Below, one piece after another: positions 31,819 to 40,638 of a stretch of 64,000 bases of DNA (its first letter is position 1; every line of letters begins with the position of its first letter). The stretch comes from Bacteroidota bacterium. Its GTDB lineage: Bacteria > Bacteroidota > Bacteroidia > Flavobacteriales > Flavobacteriaceae. The stretch spans positions 1 to 64,000 of the forward strand of contig JAEWCF010000068.1 of the NCBI GenBank assembly GCA_023390775.1, given 5' to 3'. Below the pieces are notes generated by a model. The model was not told the DNA's origin. It did no database searches and worked only from the letters and a program-made list of their open reading frames with translations. A program made the position numbers and the translations under genes.

Positions 31819-32847
31819 ATGAAATTCACAGCACGGCAGATAGCAGGTATCCTGGACGGGGAAGTCACCGGAAATCCCGACGCGGAAGTCTGGAAGCTTT
31901 CAAAGATCGAGGAAGGAACCGACGGCTCGCTCACTTTTCTGTCAAATCCCAAATACAACCACTACCTCTACAGTACGGCGGCCAGCATAACCATCGTCAA
32001 CAAGACCTTCGTGCCGGAGGGCGAATATGCCCCGACGCTTATAAAAGTGGACGACGCATACGGCGCCTTTACCCGGATCCTCGAATATTACAACCAGGCC
32101 AAGAATAATAAATCCGGGATCGAACAGCCCTGCTTTATTGCCGATACGGCCACTTACGGCCCTGGGTTTTACGGCGGGGCATTCGCCTACATTGGCCAAA
32201 ATGTGGAAATCGGCGAAAACGTCAAGATCTATCCCAATGCCTTCGTTGGCGACAATGTGAAGATCGGCAGTGGCACGGTGGTTTTTGCCGGCGCCAGGAT
32301 CGGTTCCGAAACTGTCATTGGAAGCAATTGCACCATCCACGCGGGAGCGGTTCTCGGTTCCGACGGTTTTGGTTTCGCACCCCAACAGGACGGCACTTAC
32401 CGAAAGGTTCCCCAAACAGGCAACGTGATCATCGGCGACGATGTCAACGTGGGTGCCTGCGCGACCATCGATCGTGCGACCATGGGTTCCACGGTGATCA
32501 AAAGCGGCGTAAAACTTGACAACCACGTCCATATCGCGCACAATGTCGAGGTCGGTGAAAACACCGTGATTGCGGCCCAAACGGGAATTGCCGGTTCCAC
32601 CAAGATCGGCCGCAACTGCATGATCGGCGGACAGGTGGGGATTGCGGGCCATCTTGTACTTGGCAACAACGTCCGCATTCAGGCACAATCGGGCGTGGGG
32701 AAAAACCTCGCCGACGGGGAAACCGTCCAGGGTTCGCCATCGTTCAACTACAACGACTACAGCAAATCGTATGTCCATTTCCGCAACCTGCCCAAGATCG
32801 TTTCGGAAATCGAGGAATTGTCCAAAAACCAAAACAACAATAAATAG
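31819..32847 (+). CDS. lpxD: UDP-3-O-acylglucosamine N-acyltransferase
   Basis: 342 residues; adds the N-linked 3-hydroxyacyl chain to UDP-3-O-acyl-GlcN, the third step of lipid A synthesis, in the cytosol. The N-terminal uridine-binding domain (about 1-100, with LTFLSNPKYNHYLY) precedes a left-handed beta helix of hexapeptide repeats (about 110-310; for example IGENVKIYPNAF) and a short helical C-terminus. The catalytic His is in LDNHVHIAHNVEVG. Two bases separate it from lpxC-fabZ. A second, divergent lpxD-like gene is at 35699. Confidence 0.93.
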   Translation: MKFTARQIAGILDGEVTGNPDAEVWKLSKIEEGTDGSLTFLSNPKYNHYLYSTAASITIVNKTFVPEGEYAPTLIKVDDAYGAFTRILEYYNQAKNNKSGIEQPCFIADTATYGPGFYGGAFAYIGQNVEIGENVKIYPNAFVGDNVKIGSGTVVFAGARIGSETVIGSNCTIHAGAVLGSDGFGFAPQQDGTYRKVPQTGNVIIGDDVNVGACATIDRATMGSTVIKSGVKLDNHVHIAHNVEVGENTVIAAQTGIAGSTKIGRNCMIGGQVGIAGHLVLGNNVRIQAQSGVGKNLADGETVQGSPSFNYNDYSKSYVHFRNLPKIVSEIEELSKNQNNNK

Positions 32848-32849
32848 GG

Positions 32850-34238
32850 ATGGTTAACCAAAAGACCATAAAAAGTGAAGTTTCCCTCACGGGAGTGGGC
32901 CTGCACACAGGCAAGGAAGTCAAGATGACCTTTAAGCCGGCGCCGGTAAACAACGGTTTTACGTTTGTACGCGTGGACTTGGAGGGAAGCCCGGTAATCG
33001 AGGCCGACGCCAACTACGTGGTCAATACCCAGCGCGGCACCAATATCGAAAAACTGGGCGTGAAGATCATGACCTCCGAGCACGTTTTGGCCGCCTGCAT
33101 GGGCTGCGACCTGGACAACGTGATCATCGAACTCAACGCGCCCGAACCTCCCATCATGGACGGTTCTTCCAAATTCTTTGTCGAGGCGCTCGAAAAAGCG
33201 GGGATCGAAGAGCAGGACGCCGAACGCCAGTGTTATGTGGTAAAAGAAGTCATTTCCTATACCGATGAGGCTACCGGTAGCGAAATCCTGGTCATGCCCG
33301 CGGATGAATACCAGGTCACGGCGATGGTGGATTTCGGGACGAAGGTATTGGGTACGCAGAACGCGACGCTCAAAAGCCTGTCGGAATTCAAGACCGAGAT
33401 CGCCGATGCGCGCACCTTCAGCTTTTTGCACGAACTCGAAACACTGCTGGACAACGGCCTGATCAAGGGGGGTGACCTCAATAATGCGATTGTCTACGTC
33501 GACAAGGAAATCAGCCCCTCCACCATGGAAAACCTCAAGGTCGCATTTGGAAAGGACGAGATTTCGGTCAAACCGAACGGCATCCTCGACAACCTGACCC
33601 TGCATTATCCCAATGAGGCGGCGCGCCACAAATTGCTGGACGTCATTGGAGACCTGGCGCTGGTGGGGACACGCATCCGCGGAAAAGTGATCGCCAACAA
33701 ACCGGGCCACCACGTCAATACGCAGTTCGCCAAGAAACTTTCAAAAATCATCAAGCTCGAGCAGCGCAACCAGATCCCCACCTATGACCTTCACAAGGAG
33801 CCGCTCATGGACATCCACAAGATCATGTCCATGCTGCCGCACCGCCCGCCCTTCCTGCTTGTTGACCGTATCCTGGAGATGAGCGACAACCATGTCGTGG
33901 GGCTCAAGAACGTCACGATGAACGAAAGCTTCTTCGTGGGGCACTTTCCGGGCGCGCCCGTCATGCCCGGCGTCTTGATCGTCGAGGCGATGGCCCAGAC
34001 CGGCGGGATCCTGATCCTGAGTTCGGTGCCGGATCCGGAAAATTACCTGACCTATTTCATGAAGATCGACAACGTGAAGTTCAAGCAGAAAGTGCTTCCG
34101 GGCGACACGCTGATCTTTAAATGCGACCTGATTTCGCCTATCCGCCGCGGCATCTGCCACATGCAGGCCAATGCCTACGCAAACGGAAAACTGGTGGCCG
34201 AAGCCGAGCTCATGGCGCAGATCGTCAAAAACAAATAA
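32850..34238 (+). CDS. lpxC/fabZ: Bifunctional LpxC-FabZ: UDP-3-O-acyl-GlcNAc deacetylase / 3-hydroxyacyl-ACP dehydratase
   Basis: 462 residues, a fusion typical of Bacteroidetes. LpxC part (1 to about 310): zinc ligands in MTSEHVLAA and in the HKLLDVIGD pair, with the LTGVGLHTGK start. This is the committed step of lipid A synthesis. FabZ part (about 318-462): catalytic His in MLPHRPPFLLVDR and Glu in GHFPGAPVMPGVLIVEAMAQ. It dehydrates 3-hydroxyacyl-ACP, the acyl donor also used by LpxA/LpxD, so the fusion couples the two pathways competing for the same substrate. It sits two bases from both flanking genes. Confidence 0.95.
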   Translation: MVNQKTIKSEVSLTGVGLHTGKEVKMTFKPAPVNNGFTFVRVDLEGSPVIEADANYVVNTQRGTNIEKLGVKIMTSEHVLAACMGCDLDNVIIELNAPEPPIMDGSSKFFVEALEKAGIEEQDAERQCYVVKEVISYTDEATGSEILVMPADEYQVTAMVDFGTKVLGTQNATLKSLSEFKTEIADARTFSFLHELETLLDNGLIKGGDLNNAIVYVDKEISPSTMENLKVAFGKDEISVKPNGILDNLTLHYPNEAARHKLLDVIGDLALVGTRIRGKVIANKPGHHVNTQFAKKLSKIIKLEQRNQIPTYDLHKEPLMDIHKIMSMLPHRPPFLLVDRILEMSDNHVVGLKNVTMNESFFVGHFPGAPVMPGVLIVEAMAQTGGILILSSVPDPENYLTYFMKIDNVKFKQKVLPGDTLIFKCDLISPIRRGICHMQANAYANGKLVAEAELMAQIVKNK

Positions 34239-34240
34239 CT

Positions 34241-35026
34241 ATGAACCAACCCTTAGCATACGTTCACCCCGGCGCCAAGATCGCGAAAAATGTCGTGATC
34301 GAGCCTTTTACCACGATCCACAACAATGTCGTCATCGGCGACGGTACCTGGATCGGGTCCAACGTGACCATCATGGAAGGAGCGCGCATCGGGAAAAACT
34401 GCAACATATTTCCGGGAGCGGTCATCGCAGCGGTTCCGCAGGACCTGAAATTCGGCGGTGAGGACTCGCTGGCCATAATCGGCGACAACTGCACCATCCG
34501 CGAATGCGTGACCATCAACCGCGGTACCATTGCCTCGGGACAGACCACCATCGGCAACAACTGCCTGATCATGGCCACGGCGCACATCGCCCACGACTGC
34601 CACATTGGCGACAATGCCATCGTGGTCAACGGCGTAGCACTCGCAGGCCACGTCACGGTTGGGAATTATGCCATCATCGGCGGATTGGCAGCCGTGCACC
34701 AGTTCATCCACATCGGGGACCACGCCATGGTATCGGGCGGATCGCTTGTGCGCAAGGACGTTCCGCCATACACCAAGGCAGCCAAGGAACCGCTGTCCTA
34801 TGTGGGGATCAATTCGGTTGGGCTTCGCCGGCGCGGTTTTACCACCGACAAGATCCGTGAGATCCAGGAGATCTACCGCATCCTGTATCAGAAGAATTAC
34901 AATACGACCCAGGCGCTGGGCATCATCGAAGCCGAGATGGAGGCCACGCCCGAGCGCGACGAGATCATCCTGTTCATCAGGAATTCGTCGAGAGGGGTGA
35001 TGAAAGGATACACGGGTAACTATTAG
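34241..35026 (+). CDS. lpxA: Acyl-ACP--UDP-N-acetylglucosamine O-acyltransferase
   Basis: 261 residues from ATG 34241; first step of lipid A synthesis. Left-handed beta helix of hexapeptide repeats (about 1-190) with the catalytic His region LIMATAHIAHDCHIGDN, the HQFIHIGDHAMVSGGS segment, and an LpxA-typical helical C-terminal domain (about 195-261, with VGLRRRGFTTDKIREI). It begins two bases after the lpxC-fabZ stop. The long frame open from 34121 is not used. Confidence 0.94.
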   Translation: MNQPLAYVHPGAKIAKNVVIEPFTTIHNNVVIGDGTWIGSNVTIMEGARIGKNCNIFPGAVIAAVPQDLKFGGEDSLAIIGDNCTIRECVTINRGTIASGQTTIGNNCLIMATAHIAHDCHIGDNAIVVNGVALAGHVTVGNYAIIGGLAAVHQFIHIGDHAMVSGGSLVRKDVPPYTKAAKEPLSYVGINSVGLRRRGFTTDKIREIQEIYRILYQKNYNTTQALGIIEAEMEATPERDEIILFIRNSSRGVMKGYTGNY

Positions 35027-35054
35027 AAATTATAAATTTTAAATTATAAATGGT
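35027..35054. repeat. 7-bp tandem array, AAATTAT type, 4 units
   Basis: AAATTAT, AAATTTT, AAATTAT, AAATGGT, in register directly after the lpxA stop codon. Confidence 0.65.
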
Positions 35055-35104
35055 CACGGGCATTTCCAATTAATTTATAGTTCTCAACACTAATCGAAAC
35101 ATTC

Positions 35105-35132
35105 AATTTATAATCTATAATTTATAATTCCA
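35105..35132. repeat. 7-bp tandem array, AATTTAT type, 3-4 units
   Basis: AATTTAT, AATCTAT, AATTTAT, AATTCCA, ending just before the efp start at 35136. Together with the array after lpxA it frames the 109-base lpxA-efp spacer, in which I see no strong promoter. Confidence 0.6.
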
Positions 35133-35135
35133 TTT

Positions 35136-35699
35136 ATGGCGACTACTTCCGACATCCGCAACGGACTCTGCATCAAATACAACAACGATATCTACAAGAT
35201 CATCGAATTCCTCCACGTAAAGCCAGGTAAAGGCCCCGCTTTCGTGCGCACCAAGCTCAAAAGCCTGACCAACGGAAAGGTGCTGGACAACACGTTTTCG
35301 GCCGGGCACAAACTGGATGACGTTCGTGTGGAGACCCATACCTTCCAGTTCCTGTATGCCGAAGGGAATGATTTCCACTTCATGAACAACGAGACTTTCG
35401 AGCAGATTTCGCTCAACAAGGACATCCTCGACGCGCCCGATCTTTTGAAAGAGGGAACCAACGTGATGGTCCAGATCAATGCCGAGACGGAGGCGCCGCT
35501 TTCGGTGGACATGCCGGCGTCGGTCGTACTTGAAGTCGTTTATGCCGAACCAGGAGTTAAGGGCAACACCGCAACCAACGCCACCAAGCCTGCGAAGGTC
35601 GAGACGGGTGCATCGGTCAACGTGCCGCTTTTCATCAACGAAGGCGACAAGATCAAGATCGACACTGCCACGGGATCTTACATGGAACGCGTCAAATAA
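35136..35699 (+). CDS. efp: Translation elongation factor P
   Basis: 187 residues; binds stalled ribosomes and promotes peptide bonds at polyproline stretches. Three domains: KOW-like (about 1-65) with the modification-loop Lys in VKPGKGPAF, then two OB folds. The C-terminus (GDKIKIDTATGSYMERVK) is canonical. The Lys at the tip corresponds to E. coli K34, but no epmA/epmB homologue is visible here. It overlaps the next gene by one base (TAATG). Confidence 0.95.
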   Translation: MATTSDIRNGLCIKYNNDIYKIIEFLHVKPGKGPAFVRTKLKSLTNGKVLDNTFSAGHKLDDVRVETHTFQFLYAEGNDFHFMNNETFEQISLNKDILDAPDLLKEGTNVMVQINAETEAPLSVDMPASVVLEVVYAEPGVKGNTATNATKPAKVETGASVNVPLFINEGDKIKIDTATGSYMERVK

Positions 35700-36631
35700 T
35701 GAAGTTTCCCAAGTCATACCCGCTCAAGGAAATTGCCGCGCTGATCGACTGCGATTTTGTGGGCGATGCGCATTTTCCGGTCTCGGGCATGAACGAAATA
35801 CACGTCGTGGAACCGGGTGATATTGTCTTTGTCGATCATCCGAAATACTACGACAAGGCGCTCAATTCAAAGGCGACCGTCATCCTAATCAACAAGAACG
35901 TGGATTGCCCGCCGGGCAAGGCGCTTTTGGTTTCGGACGATCCTTTCCGCGATTTCAACAAGCTCACGAAACATTTTCGGCCGTTCCAATCCTCCAATTC
36001 CTCGATAGCCGATTCGGCCGAGATAGGCGAGGGAAGCGTCATCCAGCCCAATGTTTTTATCGGTAACCATGTGCGCATCGGCCGCAATTGCGTGATCCAT
36101 CCCAACGTCGCGATCTATGACCACAGCGTCATCGGCGACAATGTCATTATCCATGCGGGAACCGTCATCGGTGCCGACGCCTTCTACTACAAGAAACGCG
36201 AGTGGGGCTTCGATCCGCTGGTTTCGGGCGGAAGGGTCGTCATCAAGGACAATGTGGGGATCGGGGCACTTTGCACCATCGATCGCGGCGTTACCGGCGA
36301 CACGACAATAGACGAGGGCACAAAACTGGACAACCAGGTCCATGTGGGGCACGATACCTTTATCGGGAAACGTTGCCTGATCGCATCGCAGACCGGGATT
36401 GCGGGATGCGTGGTGATCGAGGACAATGTCACGCTTTGGGGCCAGGTGGGTACGACCAGCGGAATTACGATCGGATCCGGGGCCGTGGTCATGGGACAGA
36501 CGGGCGTCACCAAGTCGGTGCCCGGCGGCAAGACCTATTTTGGCACGCCCATCGAGGAATCGCGCGAAAAACTCAAGCAATTGGCCAATATCAAGAAAAT
36601 TCCGGAACTGATAGAAAAATTGAGACCATGA
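35699..36631 (+). CDS. LpxD-like UDP-3-O-acylglucosamine N-acyltransferase paralogue
   Basis: 310 residues of the LpxD family: N-terminal domain (about 1-95, with DIVFVDHPKYYDKALNSKA), then hexapeptide beta helix (about 100-280; IGRNCVIHPNVAIYD). It keeps the catalytic-type His in LDNQVHVGHDTFIG. It is shorter and clearly different from the lpxD at 31819 (for example DAFYYKKREWGFDPL replaces DGFGFAPQQDG). A paralogue at this location, after efp, is usual in Flavobacteriaceae. It may acylate a different substrate or use a different chain; its exact role is not known to me. It is co-translated with efp and overlaps the next gene by four bases. Confidence 0.85.
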   Translation: MKFPKSYPLKEIAALIDCDFVGDAHFPVSGMNEIHVVEPGDIVFVDHPKYYDKALNSKATVILINKNVDCPPGKALLVSDDPFRDFNKLTKHFRPFQSSNSSIADSAEIGEGSVIQPNVFIGNHVRIGRNCVIHPNVAIYDHSVIGDNVIIHAGTVIGADAFYYKKREWGFDPLVSGGRVVIKDNVGIGALCTIDRGVTGDTTIDEGTKLDNQVHVGHDTFIGKRCLIASQTGIAGCVVIEDNVTLWGQVGTTSGITIGSGAVVMGQTGVTKSVPGGKTYFGTPIEESREKLKQLANIKKIPELIEKLRP

Positions 36632-36990
36632 CATCGAAGAAGTTTGTCGAAAACTTTTACAAATCCGAAGCCCTGACCCGCAGCGAGGTCATGGAACAGT
36701 ACATGCACCCCGAGGTCATGCTGGACTGGAACTCAAGCAAGGGTTTTTTACAACTTCGCCTTGGCGATATGCTCAAGCTCGCCGACGAACTCGGCAAAGC
36801 CTACGAGCGCTCAAAGGTCAGGATCACGCACCTGGTGGGAGACACTTCCACGGTTGCGGTGCGCTATTCCCATTATGTCAAGACTATCGAAAACCCCCGC
36901 GAGGAAATGCTCCTGGCGCACTTCATCGCAATATGGGAACTTCGCGACGGCCTATTGTTCCGGGGCTATCAGATGAGCCAACCTACTTAG
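36628..36990 (+). CDS. NTF2/SnoaL-like small protein
   Basis: 120 residues from ATG 36628, overlapping the LpxD-like stop as ATGA. The pattern of an N-terminal helix pair, MHPEVMLDWNSSKG, and a curved sheet ending ELRDGLLFRGYQMSQP matches the nuclear-transport-factor-2/SnoaL cone fold. No catalytic Asp-His pair is convincing, so it could be a binding or structural protein. Its position after lpxD-like and before sucD is the only functional hint. Confidence 0.7.
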   Translation: MTSKKFVENFYKSEALTRSEVMEQYMHPEVMLDWNSSKGFLQLRLGDMLKLADELGKAYERSKVRITHLVGDTSTVAVRYSHYVKTIENPREEMLLAHFIAIWELRDGLLFRGYQMSQPT

Positions 36991-37020
36991 AATAATTATA
37001 CAAACCATAAAAAGACAATC

Positions 37021-37893
37021 ATGAGTGTTTTAGTCAACAAGGATTCAAGGATAATCGTACAGGGGTTCACCGGAAGCGAGGGCACGTTCCACGCGTCGCA
37101 GATGATCGAATACGGGACCAATATCGTTGGGGGTGTCACGCCCGGTAAAGGAGGAAGTGAGCACCTGGGCCGACCGGTGTTCAATACTGTCAAGGATGCA
37201 GTGGACAAGGCTGGCGCCGATACGACGATCATCTTTGTTCCGCCCGCGTTTGCCGCCGATGCCATCATGGAGGCCGCCGACGCCGGCATCAAGGTGATCA
37301 TTACCATTACCGAAGGGATCCCCGTAGCCGACATGATCCGCGCTTATGATTTCATCAGGGGAAAAAATTGCCGTTTGATCGGGCCCAACTGCCCGGGTGT
37401 CATCACTCCCGAAGAGGCCAAGGTAGGCATCATGCCGGGATTTGTGTTCAAGAAAGGAAATGTGGGCATCGTTTCAAAATCGGGGACGCTGACCTATGAG
37501 GCGGCTGACCAGGTCGTAAAACAGGGATTGGGAATCACCACGGCCATCGGGATCGGGGGAGACCCGATCATCGGAACCACGACAAAGGAGGCCGTTGAAC
37601 TGCTTATGAACGATCCCGAGACCAAGTGCATCGTGATGATCGGCGAGATCGGCGGACAGCTTGAAGCCGATGCCGCGCGCTGGATCAAGGCCGACGGAAA
37701 CCGCAAACCGGTTGTAGGCTTTATCGCTGGCGAGACCGCGCCAAAGGGCCGGACCATGGGCCATGCCGGAGCCATTGTAGGCGGTGCCGACGACACGGCC
37801 GAAGCCAAGAAGCGCATCATGCGGGAATGCGGGATCCATGTGGTGGATTCCCCTGCCGAAATAGGGAAGAAGGTACGGGAAGTACTTGCTTAA
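37021..37893 (+). CDS. sucD: Succinate--CoA ligase (ADP-forming) subunit alpha
   Basis: 290 residues; the CoA-binding and phospho-histidine subunit of the TCA enzyme that interconverts succinyl-CoA and succinate with nucleotide triphosphate. The CoA site is [18 protein letters not shown] near 17-34, and the phosphorylated His is in [10 protein letters not shown] near residue 246. No sucC is adjacent, so the beta subunit must be encoded elsewhere. It follows the NTF2-like gene by 30 bases and ends at a terminator-like hairpin. Confidence 0.95.
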   Translation: MSVLVNKDSRIIVQGFTGSEGTFHASQMIEYGTNIVGGVTPGKGGSEHLGRPVFNTVKDAVDKAGADTTIIFVPPAFAADAIMEAADAGIKVIITITEGIPVADMIRAYDFIRGKNCRLIGPNCPGVITPEEAKVGIMPGFVFKKGNVGIVSKSGTLTYEAADQVVKQGLGITTAIGIGGDPIIGTTTKEAVELLMNDPETKCIVMIGEIGGQLEADAARWIKADGNRKPVVGFIAGETAPKGRTMGHAGAIVGGADDTAEAKKRIMRECGIHVVDSPAEIGKKVREVLA

Positions 37894-37895
37894 TA

Positions 37896-37924
37896 CAAGG
37901 GCCTTCGAAAGAGGGCCTTTTTTA
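37896..37924 (+). terminator. Probable terminator after sucD
   Basis: AAGGGCC / GGGCCTT stem with one internal mismatch and loop TTCGAAAGA, followed by a T run. Confidence 0.55.
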
Positions 37925-38400
37925 TTTCCTTTTTAGGGGCCGGCGCGTCAAGGAATTGAAATTTTGAATTTTGAATAAGAGTCGTATTATTTCAAGATTC
38001 TTTTTAATCGTAGCTTAGAAACGAAAGTATTCAAGATTTCCGGAAGTCCATTTTGGATGAATGGCAGCTAAAGCGGCATCTGGGAGATCCGTATGATTTC
38101 AAGGATTCGATGCAGTGTTGGTTGCAGGAAAGCGCCCGTAGAGCCGAGGAGGAACGACGAGCGGTTAGGGCGCTGCGGCGGCATCGGGCCGTAGAAATCG
38201 AGGATCGGACAGCAAGCCGCCCGGGCATTTTTTGCTACTTTTTTTTGCCTGAAAAAAAGTAGGAATGCAAAATTCAAAAAGCTTCCGGCAGGAAACTTTT
38301 TAACGAAATCGTTTGAAATTTTAATTCTTTGCTAATAATAAAGCATGTCGCTGACAAACAAAGCAGTTGTTTGTTAATTTTACGTTTCAAATTGATTTGA
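37925..38400. other. Gene-free stretch with a long hairpin
   Basis: I find no convincing gene in this 476-base gap between sucD and pfkA. The 69-codon plus-strand frame at 38053-38262 and its reverse-strand counterpart are Arg-rich or patchwork translations without recognisable fold. The stretch contains one strong hairpin (38225-38268, described separately) and a GC-rich block (about 38120-38225) unlike the AT-rich sequence on either side. It looks like a degraded or structured intergenic repeat. Confidence 0.5.
38225..38268. repeat. Long inverted repeat (hairpin)
   Basis: Perfect 11-base stem CTACTTTTTTT / AAAAAAAGTAG (38235-38245 with 38252-38262) around loop TGCCTG, extended outside by GCATT / AATGC (38225-38229 with 38264-38268). 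It is symmetric, so it could terminate transcription on either strand or be an end of a dispersed repeat. Confidence 0.75.
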
Positions 38401-39387
38401 ATGCCACAAAGCATAAAGAAAATCGGGGTGCTGACCTCCGGAGGCGATTCGCCCGGGATGAACGCGGCAATCCGCTCGGTGGTCCGGACCTGTGCTTATC
38501 ACGGTATTGGCTGCATCGGGATTTACCGCGGTTATCAGGGAATGATCGAAGGCGATTTTAAGGAAATGGGTGCCCGAAGCGTAAACAACATCGTCAATAA
38601 GGGTGGCACGATCCTTAAATCGGCGCGCAGCAAGGAATTCATGACGCCCGAAGGCCGGAAGAAAGCCCACGACCATTTGGTAAGGGCGGGTGTCGACTCG
38701 CTTGTGATCATTGGCGGCGACGGAAGCTTTACCGGTGCCGAGGTCTTCAATTCGGAATACGGTTTTCCCGTCATGGGAATCCCCGGCACCATAGACAACG
38801 ATATCTACGGCACGAGCCATACACTGGGCTATGACACCGCCCTGAACACGGTGGTGGAGGTCATCGACAAAATCCGCGACACCGCGAGTTCGCACAACCG
38901 CCTGTTTTTTGTGGAAGTCATGGGCCGCGATGCCGGTCACATCGCCCTGAATGCGGGCATCGGCGCGGGTGCCGAGGAAATCCTGATCCCGGAGGAAGAC
39001 TTGGGCCTCGACAGGCTATTGGATTCGTTGCGAAGGAGCAAGGCCTCGGGGAAATCCTCGAGCATCGTCGTGATAGCCGAAGGGGACAAGATCGGGAAGA
39101 ACGTCTTTGAACTCAAGGATTATGTCGAGACCAACATGCCCGAATACGATGTGCGCGTCTCAGTACTCGGCCACATGCAACGGGGAGGTGCGCCCACGTG
39201 CTTTGACCGCGTCCTGGCCAGCCGGCTTGGCGTGAAGGCCGTGGAATCGCTTCTGGAAGGCAAATCCAATTACATGGTAGGCATAAACGGCGATAAGATC
39301 ACGCTCACTCCGCTCGAGCAGGCCATCAAGGGGCGAAGCGAAATTGACCGGGAGTTGTTGAGGGTGTCGGATATTATGAGTACGTAG
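38401..39387 (+). CDS. pfkA: ATP-dependent 6-phosphofructokinase
   Basis: 328 residues; commits fructose-6-phosphate to glycolysis. ATP/Mg site GGDSPGMNAAIR (13-24) and GGDGSFTG (near 104-111), catalytic Asp in GIPGTIDNDIYGT (near 125-137), substrate residues in VMGRDAGHIAL. The GGDGS glycine is the ATP-type residue, not the pyrophosphate-dependent Asp variant. It starts 507 bases after sucD and is followed by repeats before gapA. Confidence 0.95.
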   Translation: MPQSIKKIGVLTSGGDSPGMNAAIRSVVRTCAYHGIGCIGIYRGYQGMIEGDFKEMGARSVNNIVNKGGTILKSARSKEFMTPEGRKKAHDHLVRAGVDSLVIIGGDGSFTGAEVFNSEYGFPVMGIPGTIDNDIYGTSHTLGYDTALNTVVEVIDKIRDTASSHNRLFFVEVMGRDAGHIALNAGIGAGAEEILIPEEDLGLDRLLDSLRRSKASGKSSSIVVIAEGDKIGKNVFELKDYVETNMPEYDVRVSVLGHMQRGGAPTCFDRVLASRLGVKAVESLLEGKSNYMVGINGDKITLTPLEQAIKGRSEIDRELLRVSDIMST

Positions 39388-39390
39388 AAG

Positions 39391-39418
39391 TGTCGAATGA
39401 CGAATGACAAATGTCGAA
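39391..39418. repeat. 7-bp tandem array, TGACGAA type, 4 units
   Basis: TGTCGAA, TGACGAA, TGACAAA, TGTCGAA in strict register just after the pfkA stop. It is the reverse-complement relative of the array at 28008-28049. Confidence 0.75.
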
Positions 39419-39430
39419 CGAAAACGTAAA

Positions 39431-39462
39431 GTCATAAGGTCATAAGGTCTTAAAGTCATAAG
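39431..39462. repeat. 8-bp tandem array, GTCATAAG, 4 units
   Basis: GTCATAAG twice, GTCTTAAA, GTCATAAG: period 8 here, unlike the 7-bp arrays. A second period-8 duplication (AATTTCCT twice, 39481-39496) follows before gapA. Confidence 0.7.
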
Positions 39463-39502
39463 GGCCAAGTTAAATGAATAAATTTCCTAATTTCCTAATT
39501 AA

Positions 39503-40513
<1,011 letters not shown>

Positions 40514-40527
40514 AATGTATCTTAGCG

Positions 40528-40551
40528 CCGGGCTTATCGCCCGGTTTCTTT
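40528..40551 (+). terminator. Intrinsic terminator after gapA
   Basis: Six-base perfect stem CCGGGC / GCCCGG with loop TTATC (40528-40544), followed by TTTCTTT. Confidence 0.8.
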
Positions 40552-40556
40552 ATTAA

Positions 40557-40626
40557 CGGCGTCCCGCGTTAGGGATGGAAGCAGCTACCGCGTAGCCATG
40601 ACAGCCCGGCCCGAAGGGAAACGCCC
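40557..40626 (+). repeat. Structured intergenic repeat or ncRNA element, copy A
   Basis: A 70-base element between gapA and the kinase gene. It can close with GGCGT (40558-40562) against ACGCC (40621-40625), and holds a CCC-GCGTTA-GGG hairpin, a GCTAC-CGC-GTAGC hairpin (40584-40596) and a CCC-GAA-GGG hairpin. The blocks AGGGATGGAAGC and GACAGCCCG recur, in reverse orientation and with a different central hairpin, at 60381-60462. It could be a member of a flavobacterial interspersed repeat or of the Flavo-1 type structured RNAs; I cannot decide without a covariance search. Confidence 0.5.
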
Positions 40627-40638
40627 AAAATCTTTTTA

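Noticed and set aside
34121..34240. Longer 5' extension of lpxA
   Set aside because: This frame overlaps the end of lpxC-fabZ out of frame and gives no LpxA-like sequence; the family start matches ATG 34241.
38053..38262. Plus-strand frame of 69 codons in the sucD-pfkA gap
   Set aside because: It is Arg/Ala-rich patchwork ending in a hairpin translated as CYFFLPEKK, has no recognisable fold, and its reverse strand is also open. It is more likely non-coding structured sequence.
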